From Tsuneonella sp. CC-YZS046 (GTDB lineage: Bacteria > Pseudomonadota > Alphaproteobacteria > Sphingomonadales > Sphingomonadaceae), in the NCBI RefSeq assembly GCF_035581365.1, contig NZ_CP141590.1:496001-560000 (forward strand): a DNA stretch of 64,000 nucleotides, written 5' to 3'. A program made the position numbers and the translations under genes. Shown piece after piece: positions 17,888-25,507 of this stretch. The notes under the pieces are model-generated. The model saw only the letters and a program-made list of their open reading frames with translations. It ran no database searches and was not told where the DNA came from. Position 1 is the first letter of the stretch; each line of letters starts with the position of its first letter.

Positions 17888-19060
17888 GTGTCTGAGAGGT
17901 TACGTTTTGGAACGTTTATACCGCCGCATCATTTGCCGGTGAACTACAACCCGACCTATGCGTTGCAGCGGGATGTGGAGATCGTGCAGCTGGCGGACGC
18001 GATCGGCTTTGACGAGGCGTGGTTCGGGGAGCATCATTCCGGGGGTGCGGAGCCGATCGGCGATCCGATGCTGTTCATCGCCCATGTGGCGGCGCAGACG
18101 CGCCATATCCGGTTGGGTACGGGGGTAGTCTCGCTGCCCTATCACAACCCGCTGTGGGTGGCGGACCGGCTGGCCATGCTCGATCACCTGACGCGCGGTC
18201 GGGTCATGCTGGGACTGGGGCCGGGCGCGCTGGCGACCGATGCGGGGATGATCGGCATCCATCCGTCCGAGCAGCGCGATGCGCTGGAACAGGATGCGGC
18301 GGTGCTGATGCATCTGATGACCAGCGAGGAGCCGATCAGCATCGAGACGCCGCGCTACAGGCTGGTCAACGCCAAGCTGCAGCTGGACTTCTACCAGGAC
18401 CCGCATCCCGAGGTGGCGGCGGCGGCGATCGTCTCGCCCTCTGGTCCCCGGCTGGCGGGGACGCATGGCGCGGGCCTGCTGTCGATCGGGGCGACGATGA
18501 AGGCGGGTGTGGATGTGCTGGCGATGCATTGGGACGTGGCCGAGGCGCGGGCGAAGGAATGCGGCAAGACGGTGGACCGGAAGAACTGGCGGCTGGTTGG
18601 GCTGATGCATCTGGCGGACACCAAGGAGCAGGCCCTGAAGGATGTGGAGTTCGGCCTGCGCGAGTTCTGCGATTATCTGCAGCACACCACGCCGACCCCG
18701 CAGATGACGCCGACGGGCAGCACGGTGTCGGAATATATCGACTGGGCCCTGTCGACGGGCGCGGCGGTGATCGGGACCTATGACGAGGCGATCGAGCAGA
18801 TCGAGAAGCTGCAGGAACTGTCGAACGGCGGGTTCGGCTGCTATCTTCTGTTCGACCACAACTGGGCGCGGTGGGGGGCCAAGAAGCGGCATTACGAGAT
18901 CTTCGGGGATTACGTGATCCCGCATTTCAAGAAGACCAACCGCCGCCTCCGCCAAAGCGAACTCGATGCCCGCGCCGTCCGTGAACATCTCGCCGCAGAA
19001 CAACAGGCTGCGATCGAAGCCTTTGCCGCCAGGCACAAGAAAAGCGAAGAGACGGCTTGA
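17888..19060 (+). CDS. LLM class flavin-dependent oxidoreductase 2 (limonene-monooxygenase-like)
   Basis: The 390-aa protein has a GTG start. It shows FGTFIPPHHLP, ADAIGFDEAWFGEHH and RLGTGVVSLPYHNPLWVADRLAMLD, as in LLM monooxygenases annotated limonene 1,2-monooxygenase-like. Between about 17940 and 18940 its codons are visibly richer in G/C at third positions than in the neighbours, while the first 50 and last 120 bases look like the neighbours. This suggests a recombined segment. It lies between the Baeyer-Villiger gene and the CoA ligase. Confidence 0.87.
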   Translation: MSERLRFGTFIPPHHLPVNYNPTYALQRDVEIVQLADAIGFDEAWFGEHHSGGAEPIGDPMLFIAHVAAQTRHIRLGTGVVSLPYHNPLWVADRLAMLDHLTRGRVMLGLGPGALATDAGMIGIHPSEQRDALEQDAAVLMHLMTSEEPISIETPRYRLVNAKLQLDFYQDPHPEVAAAAIVSPSGPRLAGTHGAGLLSIGATMKAGVDVLAMHWDVAEARAKECGKTVDRKNWRLVGLMHLADTKEQALKDVEFGLREFCDYLQHTTPTPQMTPTGSTVSEYIDWALSTGAAVIGTYDEAIEQIEKLQELSNGGFGCYLLFDHNWARWGAKKRHYEIFGDYVIPHFKKTNRRLRQSELDARAVREHLAAEQQAAIEAFAARHKKSEETA

Positions 19061-19077
19061 TCCCGGAGGCTTCATCC

Positions 19078-20622
19078 ATGTCGGTTGGCGAGACAGGAAA
19101 ATATGGCGGCTATCTAGCCGATCTTCTGAGGGAGAATGCATCCCGCAGGCCACATCACCCATGCCTTTCGTTGGATGAAGAGCACCTTACCTTTTCCGGA
19201 TTGGACGCGCGAAGCAATCAGTTGGGCAATGCGTTGCTTGGGAAGGGTTTGAAGGCGGGAGATCGCGTGGCGCTGATCGTGCGGACATCATTGATTTCGT
19301 ATGAATTATTCTACGCGTGCGGCAAGACCGGGATTATCTTCCTGCCTATCAACTGGCGGCTTTCCCCCAGGGAGATCGCGTCGATCCTGGCGGATGCCAG
19401 GCCGAGCCTCATCCTGGTGTCCGCGGAATTGCGCGATCTGTTGGAAGAAGCGGATTCTGCGATTGAGGTCCTGGAGATCGATAGCGAATATGCGCAATGG
19501 CGGGATGCGGCCGATACCGAAGATCCTTGCTTTGCAATTTCGCCTGACGATCCGCTGCTGTTGCTTTACACCTCAGGCACCACCGGGCTGCCCAAAGGGG
19601 TGGTCATCACGCAGAGGAATATGTCCTTCGTGGACAGAACCGCCCGCGAAATGTGGGGCTTCGGGCCCGAGAGCGTCAATCTGGTGGCGATGCCGCTCTA
19701 TCATATTGGCGGGATCGGATATGGCATGATGGCATTAAGCCAGGGCGGACACACCGTGCTGATAGCCCAGGCCGACGCTGACGCCATTGTCGGCGCGACG
19801 CATCGGCATGGCGTTACGCATGGCTTCTTCGTGCCGACGGTGATCCAGCGCATTGTCGACAAGGTAGAGGCGGACGGATTTGCGCCAGATCGCCTCCAGC
19901 GCATCATCTATGGCGCTTCGCGGATCGGACACGAACTTCTGGCGAAGGCCATTCGTTTGCTGGGCTGTGGCTTCATCCATGCTTACGGTCTTACGGAAAG
20001 CTCCGGGACGGTTGTCAGCATGGGGCCTGAAGACCATGACCCGGATGGTCCGACTGATCGGCTCGCTTCCTGCGGACGGGCATTTCCCTGGGCGGAAGTC
20101 GAACTGGTCGATCCCTTCGATGGCAGGATCGTTGGCATTGGCGAAATCGGCGAAATTCGCGTGCGTTCAGAAGCCAACATGCTGGGCTATTGGGGCAAGC
20201 CTGACGCAACTGCCCAAACCATTACCGCCGATGGGTGGCTCTGCACGGGAGATGCCGCCTCTCGCGACGAAGACGGCTATCTCTACATCCAGGATCGCTT
20301 CAAGGACATGATCATCTCTGGCGGCGAAAACATTTATCCTGCCGAGATCGAGAGCATTCTGCACGATCATCCGGATATAGCGGAGATCGCGGTGATCGGG
20401 GTGCCGCATCCAAAATGGGGCGAAACGCCAAGGGCTTATATCGTTCCGGTCGAAGGCCATCGCCCGGATTCGGACGAGATTCTCGAATATGCCCGGGCGC
20501 GCCTGGCCCGGTATAAATGCCCGACATCGGTGGCGTTCGTGAATGCGCTCCCGCGCAATGTTTCAGGCAAGGTCCTCAAGCGCGAAATGCGCGGGATTGA
20601 GTGGCAAAACAAATCCAGCTGA
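19078..20622 (+). CDS. Acyl-CoA synthetase (AMP-forming, class I adenylate-forming)
   Basis: The 514-aa protein has the P-loop-like LLLYTSGTTGLPKG, the core HAYGLTESSG, the GDAASRDEDGYLYIQDRFKDM-like hinge region and the C-terminal catalytic Lys in NVSGKVLKREM. The ATG at 19078 has GGAGG 9 nt upstream; an earlier TTG overlaps the previous stop. It should activate the acid produced after ring opening as its CoA thioester. Confidence 0.92.
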   Translation: MSVGETGKYGGYLADLLRENASRRPHHPCLSLDEEHLTFSGLDARSNQLGNALLGKGLKAGDRVALIVRTSLISYELFYACGKTGIIFLPINWRLSPREIASILADARPSLILVSAELRDLLEEADSAIEVLEIDSEYAQWRDAADTEDPCFAISPDDPLLLLYTSGTTGLPKGVVITQRNMSFVDRTAREMWGFGPESVNLVAMPLYHIGGIGYGMMALSQGGHTVLIAQADADAIVGATHRHGVTHGFFVPTVIQRIVDKVEADGFAPDRLQRIIYGASRIGHELLAKAIRLLGCGFIHAYGLTESSGTVVSMGPEDHDPDGPTDRLASCGRAFPWAEVELVDPFDGRIVGIGEIGEIRVRSEANMLGYWGKPDATAQTITADGWLCTGDAASRDEDGYLYIQDRFKDMIISGGENIYPAEIESILHDHPDIAEIAVIGVPHPKWGETPRAYIVPVEGHRPDSDEILEYARARLARYKCPTSVAFVNALPRNVSGKVLKREMRGIEWQNKSS

Positions 20623-20670
20623 ACGGCATTTCGGTTTCATGTGCCGTTGCGAAGTCTTTGGGAGAAAGCA

Positions 20671-21846
20671 ATGAGAAGTGCAGTGATTGTCTCGACCGCG
20701 CGGACGCCGATTGGGCGGGCCTATCGTGGGGCGTTCAACGATTTGCCGGCGCCTACCTTGGCATCGCACGCGATCCGGGCGGCGGTGGAGCGGGCTGGAG
20801 TGGAAGGCGGCGAGATCGACGATGTAATCATGGGCGCGGCGCTTCAACAGGAAACGCAATATACGATCGGCCGGAATGCGGCGCTTCGAGCGGGCCTGCC
20901 GGTGACGGTTTCCGGCCAGTCGATCGACCGGCAGTGCGCTTCCGGGTTGATGGCGATCTCGATTGCCGCGCAACAGGTCATCGTGGATCGGATGGATATC
21001 TGCGTGGCCGGCGGGGTCGAGTCGGTTTCCCGTGTCCAGACCAGGGAACTGCGAACGACGCAGGACCCTGAACTCGCGGCGATGGTTCCAACCGCTTACA
21101 TGAACATGTTGCAGACCGCCGAAGTGGTGGCGAAGCGCTACAACGTATCGCGCGACGTGCAGGACGAATACGCGTTCCAGTCTCAGCAGCGCACCGCTGC
21201 GGCGCAGGCGGCAGGCGCCTTCGACGACGAGATCGTGCCTGTCACGGCCACGATGCTGGTGACGGACAAGGAAACCAAGTCAGTGTCCCGGAAGGAAGTC
21301 ACGCTCGCGAAGGACGAGGGCAATCGTCCTGACACGAAGCTGGAAGGTCTTCAGGGCCTGCCGCCGGTGATGGGGCCGGAGGGTGTGATCACGGCCGGCA
21401 ATGCGAGCCAGCTTTCGGATGGCGCGTCCGCTTGCGTGGTGATGGAAGAGTCCGTCGCACAGGCAAGAGGGCTGCAACCGCTTGGCCGGTATGTGGGCAT
21501 GGCGGTGGCGGGCACCGATCCGGATGAAATGGGGATCGGCCCGGTATTCGCGGTGCCGAAGCTGCTCAAGACCTTCGGCCTGTCGATGGACGACATCGGC
21601 CTGTGGGAACTCAACGAGGCCTTTGCGGTGCAGGTGGTCTATTGCCGGGACCGCCTGGGCATTCCCAATGAGCTGATGAATGTGAATGGGGGCGCGATCT
21701 CCATCGGCCATCCCTACGGCATGTCGGGTGCGCGGATGGCCGGGCATGCCCTGATCGAGGGCAAGCGCCGTGGCGTCAGGCACGTCGTGGTCACCATGTG
21801 CGTCGGCGGCGGAATGGGTGCCGCGGGCCTTTTTGAAGTCCTTTGA
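20671..21846 (+). CDS. Thiolase (acetyl-CoA C-acyltransferase)
   Basis: The 391-aa enzyme has the nucleophilic Cys89 in [10 protein letters not shown], His347 in [11 protein letters not shown] and Cys377 in CVGGGMG, so the full thiolase catalytic set is present. GGGAGAAAG precedes the ATG. It would cleave a 3-ketoacyl-CoA in the final beta-oxidation step, with the SDR and MaoC proteins that follow. Confidence 0.94.
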   Translation: MRSAVIVSTARTPIGRAYRGAFNDLPAPTLASHAIRAAVERAGVEGGEIDDVIMGAALQQETQYTIGRNAALRAGLPVTVSGQSIDRQCASGLMAISIAAQQVIVDRMDICVAGGVESVSRVQTRELRTTQDPELAAMVPTAYMNMLQTAEVVAKRYNVSRDVQDEYAFQSQQRTAAAQAAGAFDDEIVPVTATMLVTDKETKSVSRKEVTLAKDEGNRPDTKLEGLQGLPPVMGPEGVITAGNASQLSDGASACVVMEESVAQARGLQPLGRYVGMAVAGTDPDEMGIGPVFAVPKLLKTFGLSMDDIGLWELNEAFAVQVVYCRDRLGIPNELMNVNGGAISIGHPYGMSGARMAGHALIEGKRRGVRHVVVTMCVGGGMGAAGLFEVL

Positions 21847-21895
21847 ATGGGCCTTGCCTCAACAGCGCGAGGTCATTCGAGGCTGGGATAATCGT

Positions 21896-22645
21896 ATGGG
21901 ACGGCTGCAAAACAAGATCGCAATCGTAACCGGGGCGGCGCAGGGCATGGGCGAGGCCATCAGCCGCCGCTTCGTCGCGGAGGGAGCGCGAGTGGCCCTG
22001 TGTGACATCAATCTCGATGCCACCGAGAAGCTCGTCGCCGAACTAGGCGAGGGGGCGATTGCGGCTCGGTTGGATGTCTCTGACAATGACGACTGGCTCC
22101 GCGTGGTTGCGTTGGCCAGAAGCAGCTTCGGATGCGTGAATATCCTGGTCAACAATGCCGGCATTACTGGCCCGACGAAGGGGCTGCTCGATCTCGACGA
22201 GGAAGACTTCCTGAAAGTTTGCAGCGTTAATCAGACCGGGGTTTTTCTGGGTATGCGCGCTGTAGTTCCCTCGATGCTGGAAGACGGAGGTGGAGCAATC
22301 GTCAACATCTCGTCAATCTCTGGCCTCCTGGCTAACTACGGAACGAACAACGCTGCTTACGCCGCCAGCAAGTTTGCGGTCCGGGGGCTTACCAAATTTG
22401 CGGCCATAGAGTTCGCCGAGCGGAACATCCGCGTGAACTCCGTCCATCCAGGTTACACGCGAACTCCCATGCTGACCGCATCGCTCAATGACGAACAGAT
22501 TGAAATGGCCGCGAAAAACATTCCCTCGAAGCGCGTTTGCGAGCCGGAGGAAATAGCAAGTCTGGTGGTGTTTCTGGCTTCGGATGAAGCTCCCTACATC
22601 ACGGGAAACGAGCACATAATAGATGGCGGATACACAATCGTCTGA
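21896..22645 (+). CDS. SDR family NAD(P)-dependent oxidoreductase 1
   Basis: The 249-aa classical short-chain dehydrogenase shows TGAAQGMGEAI (cofactor loop), NNAG, catalytic Ser in NISSIS and the YAASK pair. An Asp in LCDIN at the end of beta-2 points to NAD rather than NADP. The likely role is 3-hydroxyacyl-CoA or alcohol oxidation. The next gene starts 23 nt before its stop, implying translational coupling. Confidence 0.9.
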   Translation: MGRLQNKIAIVTGAAQGMGEAISRRFVAEGARVALCDINLDATEKLVAELGEGAIAARLDVSDNDDWLRVVALARSSFGCVNILVNNAGITGPTKGLLDLDEEDFLKVCSVNQTGVFLGMRAVVPSMLEDGGGAIVNISSISGLLANYGTNNAAYAASKFAVRGLTKFAAIEFAERNIRVNSVHPGYTRTPMLTASLNDEQIEMAAKNIPSKRVCEPEEIASLVVFLASDEAPYITGNEHIIDGGYTIV

Positions 22646-23174
22646 CGAACCTTTGGTTCAGGATGCAATCGCCATTGCAAAAATGGAACGGCAAATCATG
22701 TCACGAGAATTTATAGATCCGCCGGTCAAATGGTTCGAGGATTTTGAGCTGGGTGACGTGATGACCACTCGGGGGCGCACCATAGACATTGGCGATATTA
22801 CTACCTTCGCTGGTCTGACGGGCGATCATTATCAATTGCACACGGATGGAGCGTTCATGGAATCCAACCGTTTCGGCCAGCGGATCGCCCATGGCGCGCT
22901 GACCTTTTCCATTGCGATCGGGCTTTTCGTCCTCGGCAACTTCTATGGAAATGCTATCGCCGCGATGAAGGAAATTTCCGGCCTGGTCGCTACGAAGCCG
23001 GTCTTTCCCGGCGATACCCTGCATGTCGTCGCCACGGTCATTGGCCATGAGGCAACCGGCCCCAAATATGGAACATTGGCCATTGCCTATTCGGTCCGGA
23101 ACCAGCGGGACGAGGAGGTTATGACCTTTGTCCAGACGACGCTCGCTAAACGCCGTCCGGAGGAGGCGAGCTGA
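22623..23174 (+). CDS. MaoC-like enoyl-CoA hydratase/dehydratase
   Basis: The protein of up to 183 aa has the hydratase-2 motif FAGLTGDHYQLHTDGAF with the Asp/His pair and the RIAHGALTFSIA segment of the hot-dog fold. The first ATG overlaps the SDR; ATGs at 22683 and 22698 would remove a poorly conserved leader and are also plausible. It would hydrate an enoyl-CoA in beta-oxidation, completing the set with SDR and thiolase. Confidence 0.88.
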   Translation: MADTQSSDEPLVQDAIAIAKMERQIMSREFIDPPVKWFEDFELGDVMTTRGRTIDIGDITTFAGLTGDHYQLHTDGAFMESNRFGQRIAHGALTFSIAIGLFVLGNFYGNAIAAMKEISGLVATKPVFPGDTLHVVATVIGHEATGPKYGTLAIAYSVRNQRDEEVMTFVQTTLAKRRPEEAS

Positions 23175-23316
23175 GAGATCAGGATTCCTATTGTGCGGCA
23201 GCTATTCAGGCCGGAAATCCTATGGATACTGGCCTCATTTCAATGAATTAGAGTGATTTCGAAGCAAGTGGAGTCACTTGCTGGCTCGGAAATCACTGAC
23301 AACAGGTAAATTACAA

Positions 23317-23349
23317 ACTCGTTCCGGTTCAACCGGGACCGGAACGAGT
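23317..23349 (-). terminator. Perfect 12-bp hairpin between convergent operons
   Basis: ACTCGTTCCGGT (23317-23328) is exactly complementary to ACCGGAACGAGT (23338-23349) around a 9-nt loop. On the minus strand it is followed by TTTGTAATTT, so it probably ends the leftward operon; it may stop the rightward one too. Confidence 0.7.
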
Positions 23350-23359
23350 CCAAGGCCGG

Positions 23360-23878
23360 TCAGAGCGTGACGCCTTCGGGCAGGTCGAGAGCCACCACCG
23401 GGATCTCCCGCTGGCAGCGCGACTGGTATTCCGCCTGGGCGGGCTGCTCCCTGGTGATGAAATCCCAATAGGGCTTGCGCGCTTCGCCGGTGATGACCCG
23501 CGCGGTCGCCTCGGAGCCATTGGCCCCTACCTGAATGCGGCACTGCGGATTCGCTTCAAGGTTGAGGAACCACACCGGCGGCTCTTCCGTGCCGCCGCGC
23601 GAGGCCACGATCAGGATATCGCCGTTGAAGCGGTAATATTGCAGCGCCGTGTTGCGCCATTCGCCGCTCTTGCGGCCAAGGTGGTGCAGCAGCAGGCACG
23701 ATACCGGGCCGCCCGGAGTGCCGATCGCGATCGGGTCCCAGTAATGCGCCGCTTCCGGATCGGTGAGATATTGCTGCCGGTGCTTCTCCAGCTCTTCCTT
23801 CACCAGATCCGGCAGAGCCTTGAACTCATCCTTCGCGAAATTCGTTGCCCGAACCTCATCCATCTTCCCAGACGACAT
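23360..23878 (-). CDS. Nitroreductase/deazaflavin-dependent (DDN-like) family protein
   Basis: The 172-aa protein has LLLHHLGRKSGEWRNTALQYYR-like sequence and PPVWFLNLEANPQCRIQVG, typical of the split-barrel DDN family first described for F420-dependent nitroreductases and quinone reductases of mycobacteria. F420 is uncommon in sphingomonads, so the cofactor is open. It is the last gene of a leftward operon with an SDR and an EthD protein. Confidence 0.8.
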   Translation of the reverse strand: MSSGKMDEVRATNFAKDEFKALPDLVKEELEKHRQQYLTDPEAAHYWDPIAIGTPGGPVSCLLLHHLGRKSGEWRNTALQYYRFNGDILIVASRGGTEEPPVWFLNLEANPQCRIQVGANGSEATARVITGEARKPYWDFITREQPAQAEYQSRCQREIPVVALDLPEGVTL

Positions 23879-23928
23879 AGTATTGCTTCCTCTTCAAAAA
23901 TCCCGGGTTGCGGCGTCTCTTGCTCTGT

Positions 23929-24708
23929 TCAGACCGAGTAACCGCCATCGACCAGCATGGGTGTTCCGGTCATAAAGGACGACAGGTCGGACAGCAGGAA
24001 CATCGCGGCATTTGCGATCTCATATGTCTCGCCAAAGCGCCCGATGACATGACGGCTGCGCAAGCCTTCGACAGCCTTTGCGAATACAGGGTCCTCATTC
24101 ATCAAACCCTTGGCCATAGGGGTCATGACAAGTCCGGGGCAGATCGCGTTGACCCTGATATTGAGCGCGCCACCGTCACAAGCCGCGGCACGCGTCAAAC
24201 CGACCACGCCATGTTTCGCCGCCACATAGTCCGAGGCATTGATCTGCCCGCGAACTCCCGCCGCAGAGGCCGTATTGACGATCGCTCCGCCGCCGCCGTC
24301 CTTCATTGCGAGAAATTCGTGCTTTACGCAGTAGAAAACCCCGACAAGGTCGACGCCGAGAACTGCGTCAATGTCTTCTGCGGTAAGCTCATGGATCGGT
24401 TTGCTGCGCATTTCTATGCCGGCATTGTTCATCGCGCCATGCAATCCACCGAAATGACGAACCGCGGCCGCTACGGCGTCGGCCACACTTTGCTCATCGG
24501 TCACTTCGCAAGGATGGAAGATCGCTTTCCCGCCTGCATCGCGAATTTTCCGCGCAACTGCTTCGCCTGACTGCTCGTTGCGGTCCGTAACCAGGACATG
24601 GGCGCCGTTGGCGGCAAAAACCTCTGCGCAGGTCTGGCCGATACCGGAACCCGCCCCGGTAATGAGAATACTCTTTCCTTCAAGCATGTCTAATTCCAAC
24701 CATTTCAT
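23929..24708 (-). CDS. SDR family NAD(P)-dependent oxidoreductase 2
   Basis: The 259-aa dehydrogenase has TGAGSGIGQTCAE, NNAGIEM, catalytic Ser in NTASAAG and YVAAK. The second in-frame ATG (24687, giving MLEGKSILITGAG) is an equally good start. VTDRN after beta-2 suggests NAD. It lies between the EthD and DDN-like genes and may oxidise a ring alcohol of the substrate. Confidence 0.9.
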   Translation of the reverse strand: MKWLELDMLEGKSILITGAGSGIGQTCAEVFAANGAHVLVTDRNEQSGEAVARKIRDAGGKAIFHPCEVTDEQSVADAVAAAVRHFGGLHGAMNNAGIEMRSKPIHELTAEDIDAVLGVDLVGVFYCVKHEFLAMKDGGGGAIVNTASAAGVRGQINASDYVAAKHGVVGLTRAAACDGGALNIRVNAICPGLVMTPMAKGLMNEDPVFAKAVEGLRSRHVIGRFGETYEIANAAMFLLSDLSSFMTGTPMLVDGGYSV

Positions 24709-24729
24709 GGAGACGAGTTAGCAAGGCCT

Positions 24730-25419
24730 TCAAATCCAGCGTTCGGCATTCGCCAGCAAAGTCACCGAATTCCCTGCCCTTTCCAGGAACTCGCGAAACA
24801 CGGCCGGTTTTGCTTCCACGGCTCGATGAAACACGGTGCGGCTGGGCCACCATAATTCCTGAACACCCAGGAAGCTGGGAGATTCTCCGTGAAAATCCCG
24901 GAAAGGATGGCAGCGCACATGCCGGAGCGCTCCCAATTCCAAACCGATTTCCTTGTCGTCGGGCGAAGCCCAATCCGGGTTGCCGTCAGGCGGGATAAAG
25001 TGAAGGAGCTTCACCGAGGTGGGGCGATTTGCCGGATTCCACAGTTCGTCTCCGGGGTGCAATCCTATTTCCTGCCGCGGCCCCGATGTAACGACTTCCT
25101 CTTCGCCGATGAAGAATTCTAGCCGTTCCATGTCGATAAAAATGGGCTCATCTTCCAAGATGTATTTTTTGATGATCCGCTCGGTTCTGAAATTGTTTAT
25201 GTCCTCAAGATTATCCATCCAGACTTCCGCGACTGCCTCAAAAACGTTCTGATCGCTCCCCAGCTTGTCGGTGTGAATCTGGTGGCTTTGGACGTAAGCG
25301 CGCATCGTCGTGACATTTCGTCCCATGGTGCCATGCGGATGACGATAATAGTCGTGAAATTCCTCGGACGTCAGTTCCGGCTTGCGCGGAATGAGTCCAA
25401 AAAGCTTATAGCTCGCCAT
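24730..25419 (-). CDS. EthD domain-containing protein, copy 2
   Basis: The 229-aa protein starts at ATG 25419 with AAGGA 9 nt upstream; an in-frame start at 25464 lies inside a palindrome. It matches the protein at 3774-4466 over its whole length, sharing IPRKP, YRHPHGTMGR, LEDEP/LDDEP and the C-terminal RHVRCHP half. The role is presumed accessory in the same catabolic route; no enzymatic residues can be assigned. Confidence 0.82.
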   Translation of the reverse strand: MASYKLFGLIPRKPELTSEEFHDYYRHPHGTMGRNVTTMRAYVQSHQIHTDKLGSDQNVFEAVAEVWMDNLEDINNFRTERIIKKYILEDEPIFIDMERLEFFIGEEEVVTSGPRQEIGLHPGDELWNPANRPTSVKLLHFIPPDGNPDWASPDDKEIGLELGALRHVRCHPFRDFHGESPSFLGVQELWWPSRTVFHRAVEAKPAVFREFLERAGNSVTLLANAERWI

Positions 25420-25451
25420 TTTGGTTGATCCTTGATCCTGAATTATATCTT

Positions 25452-25469
25452 CGCTCTTGGACAAGAGCG
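25452..25469. promoter_or_regulatory. Perfect palindrome upstream of EthD copy 2
   Basis: CGCTCTTG (25452-25459), GA, CAAGAGCG (25462-25469) is a perfect 18-bp palindrome 33-50 nt before the EthD-2 start codon, in a position that fits an operator. Confidence 0.5.
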
Positions 25470-25493
25470 GCGGGTTCCCTCAGGAAGCCCGCC
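25469..25493 (-). terminator. Hairpin downstream of TonB receptor 2
   Basis: GGCGGGTTCC (25469-25478) pairs with GGAAGCCCGCC (25483-25493, one bulged base). It lies 15 nt after the receptor stop codon, before the EthD operon. Confidence 0.6.
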
Positions 25494-25507
25494 ACATCCC
25501 GAATTAC

